64,000 bases of DNA, from the NCBI GenBank assembly GCA_028023455.1, contig JAQFVV010006294.1:4788116-4852115 (forward strand). Reading direction: 5' to 3'. This DNA is from Epiperipatus broadwayi (Eukaryota; Onychophora; Udeonychophora; Euonychophora; Peripatidae). Positions 47,785-60,577 of this stretch are shown in pieces. Position numbers and translations under genes: made by a program. Below the pieces are notes generated by a model. The model had not been told where the DNA came from and made no database searches. It saw only the letters and a program-made list of their open reading frames with translations. The stretch's first letter is position 1. Each line of letters opens with the position of its first letter.

Positions 47785-49745
47785 TCAAATAATTCAAGTT
47801 TATATTACCATATTTTTACACTGATGAAGGGGACGATTTTTTATATAAAGGACAGAATGATTTTGATCAGTTAAAATTGTCATGGAAGGTTTTAATGCTA
47901 GTATTACACAACAATAGAAAGATGAAAGTGCAGTGGATAATTGATTTTGGAGACAGGAATAAGAGAATAAAAATTTGCAAACAGTAAAAATCCAATAACT
48001 ATATATTATGAATGTTTTCTTTTGAGAAAAATACTAAAAGGAAATGGACATGGAAATTTCCAAATGAAGATATAGCAAAATTGAATTATATTTTGGCTAA
48101 TAGAAAATATAATTTTAAGATTCTAATGTGCTTAATAAATTTTACATAGAGAATTATCATCAAATGTAGTACATATGTTAATGCAGAGAAAGATAGTATT
48201 AACAATATCTCAATCATCAAAAATATCTACTGAATTTAAAATAGAACTTGTAAGTTATTTGTAAAATATTAAAACTACATTGAGAACAACAAGAAAATAA
48301 CTAATAGTCAAGGACAAAAAAGTATTAATTCCCCAGGTAATTTTCAATTGTGACAAAGCTATACATGAAGAAAAGAAAAAAAGTATGAAAATATTTAAAA
48401 GTAATATATTTAAAAGAAATAAATATCTTTAAGTGTATAAAATTATAAAGAAAAAGTTATTGATATTATAAGAAAATATAATTGTGAAATGGTAAGGAAA
48501 GTTATATTTAAGAACAGTTTCAAAAATATAAAATATCTTGAAATTGGAATAAACTTTTTCCAACAATAAGAAGAAAAAACATCACTATTATTAAACAGAA
48601 GGATGACATCATGAAGTGCTTGAAAGAGTTTGGAAAAGGATGTTAATAAATAATAAAAAGGAGAAAAAAACAGCTTTTGAAATAAGTATTTTAACTAAAG
48701 AAGTGAGACATGCAATCAAATCCATAAAGAATGGAAACATTTCAGAAAATAATGGGATTATTATCAACTTTTTAAAAGCAGACGAAAAAAAACAGAGAAA
48801 ATATTGGTAAACTACATATTAAATGTCTAAATTATTAGAAAAATGCAGAAATAATACTGACATTTAAGAAGAAAAAAAAATTAGAAATTACAGATCTATC
48901 AGCCTTCTATTAGTCTATACAAGATTTTTACTAAGATCATTGTAGTGCCGGGGTCCCCAACCTTTTTGCACTTAAGAGCACATTCTATAACACCGGCCAG
49001 GTGGCGGGCACCATTTATTTTTTTCAATATAAATTTATAGTTGGACATTGTTAATAATACACATATGTACAAAAAAATATGTATTTCAAAAATAAAATTT
49101 TAACATATAATTAATGTTTATATTTTTACGCTGTAAAAGTTTAGTATGCCCTGCAATTTGATTACAATAATACAATAATTTACAAGACATTTTAAAAATT
49201 AAATTTATTTGTATTCAATAAATAATTTTTTATTGTGTTCGGATAGTGACGGGCACACGTAAAATGGTCTGCGGATGCCATGGTGCCCGCGGGCATAGGG
49301 TTGAGGGACCCCTGTTATAGTGTATCTGCAAAAAATTTTGGACTCAAATTTTAAAATGATTATAACATAGTAGATCATATCCAAATATTAAGAAAAGTTA
49401 TAGAAGCAACCATTGAATATAAGTTGCTATTTTGCATAGAATTTATATATTATGAGAAGGCATTTAATGTTTTAAGTTTTGAAATATCAAGAGATAATCT
49501 CATGATAATCAAATTTTGAAAAACATCAAAATGTAGCATCAGTGATTATAGCATATGGTGATACTAAAATTAACATTGATAAATGTATAAAACAGGAGTA
49601 GTTCTATGTCTCCAAACATTTTACAGCAGTTTTCTAGAAAGTATTTTGTCAATTAAAATGGAAAATGCAGAAATAAATAAATAATGTAAATTATTTAAAT
49701 CATTTTTGCAGATGATGTGATTATTTTGCAAAAAAAAAAATGCTT
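47785..49745 (+). mobile_element. RTE LINE, copy D, interrupted by a hAT MITE
   Basis: The only plus-strand RTE copy. It starts within the endonuclease (attgtcatggaaggttttaatgc at 47875 corresponds to KIVMGDFNA). The linker follows, with RHAIKSIKNGNISENNGIII near 48707-48766 (RTE block KKMKNGKAPGNDGIP) and ISLLLVYTRFLLRSL near 48900. RT continues after the MITE with FIYYEKAFN near 49440-49470 (first catalytic Asp changed) and an intact FADDVIILQ near 49705-49730. Both ends are truncated. Unlike the other copies it is in plus orientation. Confidence 0.85.
48948..49314 (-). mobile_element. hAT MITE with 8-bp target-site duplication, copy 2
   Basis: Same family as 44798-45196 in inverse orientation: ccggggtccccaacctttt at the left, gggttgagggacccctg at the right, with the same gtgcccgc subterminal repeats. 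The duplication ttgtagtg (48940-48947) / ttatagtg (49315-49322) differs at one position. Inserted in the RT region of RTE copy D, so it is younger than that LINE insertion. 367 bp, 32 bp shorter than copy 1, mainly by small internal deletions. Confidence 0.92.
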
Positions 49746-49894
49746 CAGAAATTCAATAATTTTCTCACTCTTCTTGCATTGTTTACTATATTTCTTCTAA
49801 TGCACTTTGCTTTATTTAATTCCTCTATAACAGTTCCAATTTCTTTATATATAAAAAAACAACTAAGTTACTAATCCTTTACATAAACATATAA

Positions 49895-50080
49895 AGCATT
49901 ACGCTGCTGCACATGCGCTTTGAAGATTTTAACTATAAATGAATGAATACTAACACTCAACCACATGATAAAGTCTTTGGCCATTCTATCTTTTCCAAAG
50001 ACTTTATCATGTGGTTGAGTGTTAGTATTCATTCATTTATAGTTAAAATCTTCAAAGCGCATGTGCAGCAGCGTAATGCT
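49895..50080. repeat. Perfect 86-bp palindrome with 14-bp loop
   Basis: Arms 49895-49980 and 49995-50080 are exact reverse complements over all 86 bases (starting agcattacgctgctgcacat, ending atgtgcagcagcgtaatgct), around the loop ccattctatctttt. Every other inverted repeat in the window has mismatches, so this one is young, under conversion, or an assembly fold-back artefact. The 67-codon ORF across it is a by-product. No terminal duplication is evident. Confidence 0.95.
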
Positions 50081-52435
50081 GTGTTAAATATTACAGTTTA
50101 CAAACATCGCGCTATAAAAAAAAATGATTTATTTATAAACATATAAACCAATATATACATATACAAACATTACATATATCCAAACATATTGTTTACAATA
50201 TCACTTTAAATTTAAAAACAATTACAAATTTTATATTTTGAATACTTTCAATACTATATCCTTTATTTTCAGTTTACAAACTAATGATTTTTTTTCCTTA
50301 AAAAAACTTACTTTACATTATCTTTACATATCACTCTACATGATTTTTTTTATTAAATTTATTTTAATAAAAATCCAATGATAATTTTTTATTAGGTCTA
50401 TTTTATAATTATTATAATCAAAAAAATATAAATTTAACATATAACTATATGCAAATATTGAATGTTTAATGAGATCTTTATATTTTTAAATTAGATTTCA
50501 GTAACAATGTAACTAACCAAGTAATGGCAAAAAACTAGATCAGAAAGTGAAATCCTATTACCCAGCAAAACTATTTTTATTTGTCTGATCACAAAATGAT
50601 AAAAATGGAACCTAAAATAAAATAGGAATAACAAATAAAAATACACTTGCTGGATATGATTTTAACTTAAAAATATACAAATCTGATCAAACATTTAATA
50701 TTTATGTCTATAAGATTTCTGAAAATTTTCTATTAATTTATATATACTTTCTATTCTTTTTCATATAATACATACCCATATGCACACACATCTTTAAAAT
50801 ATATTATTAATTAACAGTAAATAATTTTGTTCCAGAATCATATTACAGTTCGGGATGTATTTTTCTTATATATAGAATTTATTTTATTTTTGCTTAATTT
50901 TTAATAAAATATACAATTTTAATATCATTTTCATTAAATATGTCCTGTGCTTTTTCCATATATAGATTAGTAGAAGATTTAAGTAATTTTTCATCAATAA
51001 GGTGTTATAATTGAATTCTTTAATTTTTTTCTATATATGTATATATTATATTTTCTTTGTATTTCATAACTACTATTTGATGTTTTGTTATTATTAAATA
51101 TTTATTATCTATTTTCATGTTTGTTTTTATTATTTCTATTTTATTTATTGCTTGTTTTGTATTATTTTTATATTCATGTATTTAATTTTTTTATTTTTAG
51201 TTTTGTTATTTTTTTTTTTTCTATTTTTTTAAATATTATTTTCTATTGTTTAATTGGGTAATTATTATTTTTGAATTCTTTTGTTTTTTCAATCTCTTCT
51301 TTATAAAGATATTTATTCAAACAGTAATTAATTGTTTTATAATTTTATGTTTAAATTATTTATTTTATATTTCATATCTGTATTTGACTACTAAATTGTG
51401 ATACTATTTTTCTTATTGTATTCCTTTCTACATACTGACATAATTCTGTTTTTCCATAATGTCCAAAAAAATAATTCTATTATCAATCTCTTTATTATTT
51501 AATAAATTAATACATCATTAATGATGCTATTATTAGTAAGTATTCATTTATTTTTCTTTCCAAATATGGCCTATTGATCCAATTACACATACACTTTTTT
51601 CTTTATAAATCTTGATTTATCTTTAATAAATCATTTTTATTTCAATATATTTATTTTTTCCTTCCTATGTTTGAAACATATTGCATGATTATTTTCAACA
51701 ATTGCCAATAGCTATTTTTCAAATACAAATAACATACATTAAAAATGTACTTACCGGCCAAGAGATTAATAAATAATCTTTGAATATGACCAGCCCAAAC
51801 AAAGGAAAAATGGATATATTGGAAATAAAAATGATTCATATAGAATAAAACAAGATTTTTTTTTTTTTTAAATGTGTGTGTAATTGGACTATTTCTTTAA
51901 TTATTATAGCTTTTCTTTTATCTATTATCAATTTTATTCATCATTATAAATTTTTCTGTTTGACATTTATGTTAAAAATTGATAGCCATCTTTTATTTTT
52001 AAATGGCTTAAATCTGCATTTTGTTTTTTCAAAATCATTTATATAAATGTTACATAACATCCTAATTAATATTCTTCTTTATCAACAAACTTTCTGCATA
52101 TAATATTCTTTTATTAAACTCAAATGTAACTTCCTTCAACATATTTCTATTAAATCTCTGTAAATGTGTTATTGGTATTTTAATTATTTAAATTAATAAC
52201 AATTGTTTTATTAATAATATATATATAAGGAGAATATATAGATATAGATATATGTTAAATTTATATTATTGATGATAGTAATTATAAAATAGACAAATAA
52301 AGAAGTAAACTTGCACATGTACTCTCAGTGTTCAACAATGTAAGCATGTATATACAAATCCAAACCAGTGTAAATTTTGGTCTGTAATAAAGTTTCTTTT
52401 TGAAACATAAAAAAGTTTTTTAAAAAGTACTGTAG
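50081..52435. other. No gene seen; T-rich strand bias
   Basis: 50.9-51.6 kb is strikingly T-rich on the plus strand and could be an old minus-strand retroelement copy, but I could not read any domain. A TA/GATA microsatellite lies near 52218-52252. Confidence 0.4.
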
Positions 52436-52439
52436 AGGA

Positions 52440-52985
52440 AGATAATATTGAGAAGACTGCAATATCTAATATCTTTTTAATCACCTTTTTCTTAATATCA
52501 AGACTACTAGTGCATTTTTTCAAATGTTTGGTACATATTTATCATTTAGACATTTTGTGTATAGTTTTATCAAAAAAAATTCTCTATTTCTTCACCAGTT
52601 TAAGATATCAACAATAATTCTAACAATTTTTGGACTTTCCCCTTTTTTGTAGATTTCAGGTAACAATTCTTCATGTTTTAACATTAAGGATTATCTTTTT
52701 TTCCATTCTTTATTACAATACAGTTCTATGAAGAACTCAATATATTTCATGCCATCTCTCTATTTAATAATAATGTTATATTTTCTTCTTATTAGTGAAA
52801 CAACTTCTCTTCCAAAAACAAAATGCTGTTTCTTACTTGACAGTTAATATTTTTTTCTAGCTTTCTTTGCCAATTCCGTATTATACCATATATTATCATA
52901 AACTCTTCTTGTATTTTACAAAATTCCAGATATTCAAATTTATAAAGGATTTATAAATATTTTTATATTCTTTTTTTTTCTTCAT
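52440..52985 (-). mobile_element. RTE LINE, copy E, fragment
   Basis: Matches 840-1400 of copy A in the same order: ctaatatctttttaatcacc, ggtacatatttatcatttag, atatcaacaataattctaac and ttgccaattccg-like segments. It covers the end of the endonuclease-RT linker and the start of RT. No intact frame. Confidence 0.75.
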
Positions 52986-53224
52986 ATCCATCTATTATTT
53001 TACTAATAAAAAATTAGATATCTTTATGACAGAAAGAAAATTAGTTTAAAAAATTGTTGGAAAAGGAGCAAACTTTGAAGAATATGCTCAAGTCATTTCC
53101 CTTCCCTCCAGTTATGCTTATCATCTGATACATTAAGTAAAATTATATTCAAAACTACAGTCGTACATCGATTTATTACTTAGTAAATACATCGAATGTA
53201 AATAGTAATAGAGTTGAAAAACAT

Positions 53225-53515
53225 TTCAAATTTTAGAAACTGTTAAAATAATAAGTGCTTCAAATAAAACTATTAATTGCAATTTAACTCTAAACACTTT
53301 TCAAAAAATTTTTTCTCTTTATCTAAACACAAACTAAAGGAATATTGTTATAACAACAATAATAAGATTTCAAATTTTAGAAACTATAAAAATAGTAAGT
53401 ACTTCAAATCAAACTATTAATTGCAATTTAACTCTAAACTCTTTTCATATGCTTTTTTTTCTCTTCATCAAAAACAGAAACTGAAGAAATATTGTTATTA
53501 TAACAATAATAATAA
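53225..53515 (+). repeat. Tandem duplication, 144-bp unit
   Basis: Two units starting ttcaaattttagaaact at 53225 and 53369, both containing ctattaattgcaatttaact and ending in ttgttataacaataataa-type sequence. About 88 percent similar by eye. Non-coding. Confidence 0.8.
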
Positions 53516-54560
53516 TAATAGATTTTTATAATAATAATATAAAATTCAGTTAATGCAAAACAGTTTAATAATAATTTAATGAGTATTTAATTAAAAAAAA
53601 AATATTAATTTGAATAAATTTCTAGTTTGTGACAACAAAACTTTTAATTTATAATATCGTATTTATTTTTAAATATTCATTTAGTAATATATCTATGAAT
53701 TTATTTAGTTACTTTTTTTTCACAATACATATATATAAAAAAAAATCAAAACGACACTTACGAGAATTGAAAACTGTATATTGGGAAGAGGGCGCAGTAG
53801 TATAGGCGCGAAATGAAAAAATTGGGGTTATGCTAAACCCTAACATTTTTAAACATAATAGAAAATCTATAGGTGTTAATAATATTTATTTAAGTTTTAA
53901 TGTATGTGCAAAAAGGTAATGCTTTGAAATTTAATTTCTATACTTTTCTTAATACTTCGTATTGATGAAATAAAATGCTTAGTCCAAACGAAAACTTAAT
54001 CTTTTTTATTTCCCAGAATTCCAAAAAAAATTGGAGGGAAATTAGAAAAATTTAATTTAATTTTTTTGAAGATAAACATTTTTTATTGCCATAATGTATA
54101 AATAATATTCGTAATAAAGAAGTCCTCATTCAATTTAGAATCATTATTGGCATTGAAATATTTTTATTACTGAATACCAGAATATATTATACATAATAAT
54201 AATATTACGCTAAAGCTGTTTTTAAATTTATAAACGTTACAAATTTTTTAATAAAATTTTTACCCAAAATAAATCATATTTATTTATGGATCGTAATACA
54301 ATTAAAATTTTTGCTGATATAAAAAATAATAATTTCTAATATTTAATGATAACAGTTTTAAGATTAATGATAACTTAAGATTTGAGAAAGATAGTATAAT
54401 TGATTTGATCTCAATATTAATGAGATAAAAAGGCGGGAAAGGTAAACATTATTTTCATTTTAAAAAAAAGATATTTGTAGCTTTTAACTACGCAATTCTT
54501 GCTCTTAGCCATGACCAAAATGAAATGGTTAAGGGTGGAGATCTAATTCTTGCGAAAACG
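53516..54560. other. AT-rich stretch with two E2F-like sites
   Basis: A less AT-rich patch at 53755-53850 contains ggcgcgaaa (53805-53813), the complement of the E2F consensus TTTCGCGCC. Another E2F-like ggcgggaaa lies at 54432-54440. No ORF or TATA box is coordinated with them. Chance matches remain likely. Confidence 0.25.
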
Positions 54561-55638
54561 TTATTCAATTATAAAATGTTTATGTTAAAATAACATTTCA
54601 ATGAACTAAAGTGAAAGTTTATTTAGTAATAATTAAACAAATGGAAGGCTTTTTTTTTAAAGCTATTTTTAAACATTTAATGCTTTTTTGTTTTTGTTCT
54701 TTTTTTTTAAAAAAAAAAAATCTCCATAAATGACAGTAAATCTAAAACCCACACTACACATGTCTAATGAAATAAATTTATCTACTTAATAGATAAATCA
54801 CTTTTAACATACTAACAGCTATTTAGTTACTAATCGTAAGTCAAATATGACAACGAGGAAAATTTCCAGATTACAGAAAGATTGTATGTCTCCCAATGTT
54901 GTATTTATTATCCATGATATATTCATAAACTGAGCAGAGAATTTCAAGGTCAAAATGGAATTGTTACTTTGAAGTCTGTGTACAGATTTTTTAAAAATAC
55001 ATAATGATATTGCAAAAATCAATTTATAGGTAGAAAAAAGCTTTGTATGTTTTGATTTTTATTTATAAAATATAAATTATATTATTGTGCACAAACATAA
55101 TTTAAAAAAAAGAACATTACAGAGGATAAAAAAATAAATTTATATATATCCAGCAATAATGTTAGTAGGTCAAAGAAGATGTTTTCAAAATCCTCATAAA
55201 ATATGTAATCAAATTCCTTTCTCACACAAAATCTTAGGCATTCAGATCAAACAGGCCATCTTTTATCTCTAAATAAATTTAGACAAAAGCTATGTTGATT
55301 ATAGGATCCTTAGTTTAGCTTGAGGCTTTCAATTTTAATAATAGATGGCTATCTACTAATTTTATCTAGTTATTACATAGAGCCTTATCATTCATTTCTA
55401 TGCTTACATCTTTAAAAATCCATGAAAATATTCAATTTAAACATGCAAACTTTAAAATAATACAGCATAGTTAGAAATAAATATGCATTAACATCTAATA
55501 TGATTCCAAAAATGTTCATTAAATTTTCAAATCATTGAATAATAATAATGAACTCTGTCCTATGCTGGACAAATTCCTTGGTTTAATGGTGGTAAATAAT
55601 TAAAAAGAATGATAGTAGGTTTAAAATTATAATCTTTT
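54561..55638. other. No gene seen
   Basis: AT-rich with poly-T/poly-A at 54700-54720. Minus ORF at 54819-55022 unsupported. Confidence 0.5.
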
Positions 55639-56090
55639 AAATATTAAATAAGTGATAAAAGTGAAAGAGGATGTATTATATTTTAGTCTTTTACAGATCC
55701 TGATTGCACTCAATTAAATCAATAAAATAAAAACATAATTTTATGATGAACAAACATCGCATATTACATTTGACCATTACATATACTATAATTTTTTTGT
55801 AAGATCATTAATATATATGAAAGCATAATGAATGAAATTAATTATAAAATTAAACTTGATTATTTTTGGGTAAAAATAACTTGATATTAAAAAAAAAAAA
55901 GCCTAATAGATTTGAATAATAATAATAAATATGTTTGCAAATGCTTATGTATGTATGTATCTGAAATATTAAATAAGGTGATAAAGGTGAAAGAAGTTAA
56001 ATTATCTTCTAGGCTCCTACAGAACCTAGTGGCACTCAAATTAATAAAACAAAAAAAAAACATAATATGATAAATAACACTTCATATTTA
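55639..56090 (+). repeat. Pair of direct repeats, about 130 bp
   Basis: 55639-55770 and 55964-56090 share aaatattaaataag, gtgataaaagtgaaaga, a block like ttttacagatcctgattgca and cactcaaattaataaaa, followed by an A-rich run. Separated by about 190 bp of unrelated DNA. Probably two old insertions of one small element. Confidence 0.6.
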
Positions 56091-56129
56091 GATTCAACTA
56101 TTTATTATATATAGTAAAAAATTTTGCAC

Positions 56130-56440
56130 CTAGATCTTTGGTGCAGTGCTTTCAGACCCAAAATTTCTCACTGATGAAAGCCATAAACTATAAATTAGTC
56201 GAAAGATATTGGATAAGTAAGTGATAGATAGGAAATTTGATGCACTAACCTCCTAATATCCATTGATTATTATAGCTTGCATTATTAATGGCAATGTTGT
56301 ATGGAGAAAGATGCTACTGGGTGAACAGTTAGTGTAAGCATAAAAAATGGTCATATAATGTTATAGTGATTTATTTTGATCAAAAATTGATAACCTGATA
56401 ATTGTGGAAATATGTCATTGCTTCCACTTCCTTAATACAA
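56130..56440 (+). repeat. Hammerhead-bearing repeat (HH1), copy 2, decayed
   Basis: Homologous to 19316-19495. CTGATGA (56171-56177) and GTC (56198-56200) are kept, but GAAAC has become taaat and helix I no longer pairs. From 56332 it continues into a segment (gtgtaagcataaaaaatggt) that in copy 1 lies upstream, at 19070-19160. Confidence 0.55.
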
Positions 56441-57184
56441 TAAATGAACAGCTACATACAAAAAAATTTCACATATTATCATTATTGTGTATTTCCTACA
56501 AATTCTTAAAATAATAGTCTTGAACAAAAATCATGCCAATAAATAGTTGAAGAAATTTTGAGGATATTTTTTTAAAGTTTTTTGTTTGCTTCTAATGATC
56601 TCGATAATAGTTGTTAGTAAAATGGCAAGAATATATAAAATAAAACACAATTTTTTGGAGCTGGAAACAAATTGAACAGATCTTTATGCTGACCACAAAA
56701 GCTTTTGTTCAAATAATTCTGCCAATTGTTATAGGAATAAAACTTATTCACATCTTAAATAAACAATGAGAATATTTTCTTATGTGTGTGTGTGTCAAAC
56801 AAAAGTTCTGTGATATACTGATTAATATATTCTCTTGTAGTGCTAACAAGTTATTCACAAGCAAGATTATGGCTTTTTCTCAAAAGATAATCAGCCCATA
56901 GCCACTCTAGTTAGTATTCAGTATGGCCAATAAATAGGTATGCTAGAGATTAAACTCCTATTAATCTGGATTGCTCAAATAAAATATGATTATGATATGA
57001 TGCGGTGTACATTAATGTAGTATTTTTTAATGCATTGAACCATCAGTATATTTTACCTTTTGTGTATTTATATAAAGTCACTTATATAAGCAACATATAC
57101 ATGAATCAAATACTTACATTAAAAATATAAACACATATATCACTATAACTGTTTTCAAATATAGTTGATTCATTAAAAATTGAA
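56441..57184. other. No gene seen
   Basis: AT-rich with a short TG microsatellite at 56784-56796. Confidence 0.5.
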
Positions 57185-57405
57185 AGCTTTTCCATATCTG
57201 ACCTTTACTTGTTCATCAGTTATCATCTCTACTAGCAATATGCTCAACTCAGTTTTTTTTGAGTCACTTAATTCTTTCAATGATATTTATTTATTTTCTC
57301 AAACATATTTTTGTTTTAATTCATTCTCATTACTCCCAACACCTATTTTTTCATGTTATGTGAAAATTCCTTTTAAGTTGAAATGGTTTTGATTAAATCA
57401 GGCTT
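57185..57405 (-). mobile_element. RTE LINE, copy F, 3' fragment
   Basis: Aligns with 30295-30440 of copy C: agttatcatctctactagca, cttaattctttcaatgatat and a block like ttcattctcattactcccaa. It is a short piece of the C-terminal region, next to the Ty3 fragment. The plus ORF is antisense. Confidence 0.65.
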
Positions 57406-57414
57406 TTTTACTAT

Positions 57415-58530
57415 TCTATACACTTCTCACTTTGATCTGGTATTATCTAGAATAATAAAGATCTGAATGGACCAGCATAATATATATGTACCAGGCTCCA
57501 TGCCACAATTCACAATTGCATGCAAGGTCTTTAGGACTTTGATAAAATACTTCCCAAATCTTAATATGTTTTGCAGAGGATACAATATTTGTTAGTTTAT
57601 AAGTCTATTTATATGTTCAACAAGGATTTATGGAGGTTTTTTATTAGGCCATCATTCTTGACCCTTTTCATAAGCATTTGAAATCCACACCAACTTTAGT
57701 CCAATTTTGCCAGTTCCAGTTTCCAATAGTCCACATAATTTATTGTTATTCCACTATTACTTTTTCAGTTATATCAGACGCATGAAATATTGCATTAGTA
57801 TGTTTTACATAACAATCTTTTCTAGGTTGTAATTCATAATCATACATTAATAAAAAATTGTACTAAAAACCATTCTGGAACTTAAATAATCTAATCATTG
57901 TCTTTTTATTTGCATATATTTCTAACAATGATCCATAATTAATTATTATTTTAAATGGTCATCCATATAAATATTGATGAAATGTTTTAACCACTGTAAT
58001 ATTTGCTTGTTTTCTTTGTCCAGTTGACTGTACTTTTGATTCATCACCTTCTGAGGAATGACTAAACACTGCTCCAATCTTGTATTCTGACATATCTGTT
58101 GTTAACTAAGCATTACTCTAATGCTGTATTCTGAAACATCTGTTGTTAATATTATATACAAACTATTGCCAAAATGCATCAATAAATGGCTAGATGTTAA
58201 CAATACTTGTATTTGTTGAAAAGTGTTCTCTTATAATTCCTTCCAGATCTAACACCAATTTTGCTGAAGAAAATCAAATAAAGGCATGACTATATGGACA
58301 TTACCACTTAAGAAATTTTCCAAAAAACATTTACTACACCAAAGAAAGCTTGAAATTCTTTCACATTATTTGGTGTCTGAGCATTCATGATCATTTTAGC
58401 CTTTTCCAGACATCAGGTCTTATCTCTGTAATATGGTCCCGCTGAATCCACTTCTCAGAATTCTGTTTAGCTTCAAATTTTGAGAGTGCTTTCATGCTTT
58501 AACTAATCTATTGTATGGGTGAGAGATTAA
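57415..58530 (-). mobile_element. Ty3/Gypsy pol fragment (RT end, RNase H, integrase start)
   Basis: Reading right to left: NAQTPNNVKEFQAFFGVVN (58390-58330) matches the PxNVxELRSFLGLVNYY block after the RT active site. MPLFDFLQQNW lies near 58290-58260 and a degenerate TTDVSEYSI near 58150-58120 (RNase H start). KTFHQYLYG lies near 57990-57965 (KKFHQYLYG), then GRPFKIITDYGSLLEIYANK (TDHKPL region) and YDYELQPRK near 57840-57820. Near 57470-57450 the reading YYAGPF corresponds to the IDYAGPF block at the integrase core start. The order RT, RNase H, integrase identifies Ty3/Gypsy. Many stops; no LTRs seen. Confidence 0.78.
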
Positions 58531-60170
58531 AAAAATCCAGGCAATTAAAGTGTTATGCAAATTAATCAATTTAAATTAAAAAAACTGGAATGGGCTGTTC
58601 AAGACAGAAAAAAAAAAAGGTATATAAAGTCAATTTTTCTTATTGCATTATGGATTCTCACTTTATTAAAATGACATCGGATCCCATTATGCTTAGTGGG
58701 TAAAAATATAACCTGGACATCTGAACAACTTAATGAATTATTTTGATTAAATCTGGTTAAAATGAAAAAACAATACATTTCAAATTGCAAAGCTGAGATT
58801 ATTAAACTATATTTAATATTTGTCATTGGAAAAAAACAAATTACTATTATCTTGTTTATGAGCTCTACATTTAGACTATCTGAACTATTTTAAGCTTATA
58901 TTTAATACCAATATGCTATATCTTATGAATTATTTAAGATAGAAAGCAGAAGTTGTTTTTTTAAAAAAGTTTAATGAAAGTTAGTTGCATTTTAATGCAG
59001 CTGAAGTAAAAAAAATTGCTCTGTATTGTATGTTAACATTTTGTAAGTAACTTTTCTTTTAATACATGTTAACCAAGTGATATTTTGTAGAAATTGTCAG
59101 TTTAAATAAATAAATAATGATAATGGACAATGCAATATTCATTTTAAATATAATGCATCCACACATAAATCATCCAAGCAGTAAATAATTAGAGTAAATA
59201 ATTATTAATAGCTTTAAGTTAATGATTTAATAGTATCCATTAGGTTCAATTATCCATATTCAACCCTGCATTTGATTGCTGAGAATTAGCTTTTGTGTAG
59301 ATGAACTTATATATATATATTGTGCCCTTTTCTATAGGTCGGTAATAGTTCATAACAGTCAATTACTAAAAATTTTAAATTTAGAATATGTTCTTTTAAT
59401 ACATTAATTATATTAAGTCAATTATATCTTTAAAGTACAATTTGAAGCTAAAGAGAATACGTAGTATATAAAATCATTTAAAAATAGTTATATAAAGCTT
59501 TAAATATTGTTTCATATGGTTGTAAAAGCTGGCCATATTAAATAACACAGCTATAAATATTAAAAGTATATTTAATAAATTCGATTTTAATAGTTTAAAA
59601 CTTGTAGTAATAAATGTTATATTTTAAATTTATAAAGTCATATTTAAATAGTCAAAATTAATATAGTATATTTTAAAATAAACTTTATGATGGTGAGAAT
59701 TGTATTTAATTCTATATTTTCTAAATTGTTCTTCCAAATTTTATAATTATAATATATAATGTAATAAGTGTATCAATTTTATTAGTCTAGGCAGAGAAAT
59801 AGATTGAAAATCGTCTGTCCAAGTTATTGATCATGTGTCTTGTATATTACATACGTTCACACACATGCTTGTTTGAGTTAATAATAAAGTTTAAAATATT
59901 TTGAAATTGCAGTATAGAATTGGATGGAATTGTCACCTAGCATAAAATAATAATAAATATTAAGTTAACTATCGTATGTAATGTTTTAAGTAATGTAATA
60001 AAGACAAATACAGATATAATAAAAATTAAATATTTTATTTAAATAAAAATAGATAAATTGAATATTAAGAAATGGAATAAGTTATTAAATGTTATTTTAA
60101 AAGATTAAAATAATTTAAATAAAGTTATAATTGAATTAAAAGTGGTATTTTAAATAATATTTTAAGTTCA
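58531..60170. other. No gene seen
   Basis: AT-rich; no repeat partners identified. Minus ORF 58599-58826 unsupported. Confidence 0.5.
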
Positions 60171-60171
60171 T

Positions 60172-60320
60172 TACGTCACGATTTCTAATTTTGAAATTTA
60201 ATTATACTATAAACTAAAAATATGTAAATTTGTTCTCAAGCTAAAGTAAGAATTAACCAATAGGATAAGGTATTCTTACAGACTATAAATATGATTTGCA
60301 CGGGGGTATAGGGGGAGATT
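60172..60320 (+). promoter_or_regulatory. Promoter-like cluster
   Basis: Three motifs lie in plausible order: a CRE-like ttacgtca near 60171-60178, a canonical CCAAT box in aaccaatagg (CCAAT at 60257-60261) and a TATA box tataaata (60284-60291). A G-rich start region (gggggtatagggggaga, about 60303-60319) follows at the distance expected for transcription initiation. In DNA this AT-rich a TATA box alone means little; the combination is what stands out. It lies about 260 bp upstream of the ORF at 60578. Confidence 0.3.
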
Positions 60321-60577
60321 AATAATGTATTGAAACTAGAGAAAGGTAAATTATAACTATCAAAAAGATAGTATTTTTTTTTTAAATTTTATTTTAGTCA
60401 ATTTTTTTGGTACTTTCTTATCGTTTATTTTGCAAAGACTAATTGATAATTTTTAAAAGTATTTTTGCAAAAGAGGGTGTTAAAATATAATAATTTAGAA
60501 ACTTCGTGGAAATGATTTTTTAAAGTACTTACCAGTCGTATTTTATCTAAAAGTTTAACCTAAACTTCGCAATAAAA

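Noticed and set aside
47822-47850. CTGATGA at the start of RTE copy D as a hammerhead
   Set aside because: It aligns with coding sequence of the RTE endonuclease (agtgatgaagtag in copy A) and lacks the other core elements.
49943-50146. 67-codon ORF
   Set aside because: It reads through a perfect palindrome. The coding look comes from the mirrored arms.
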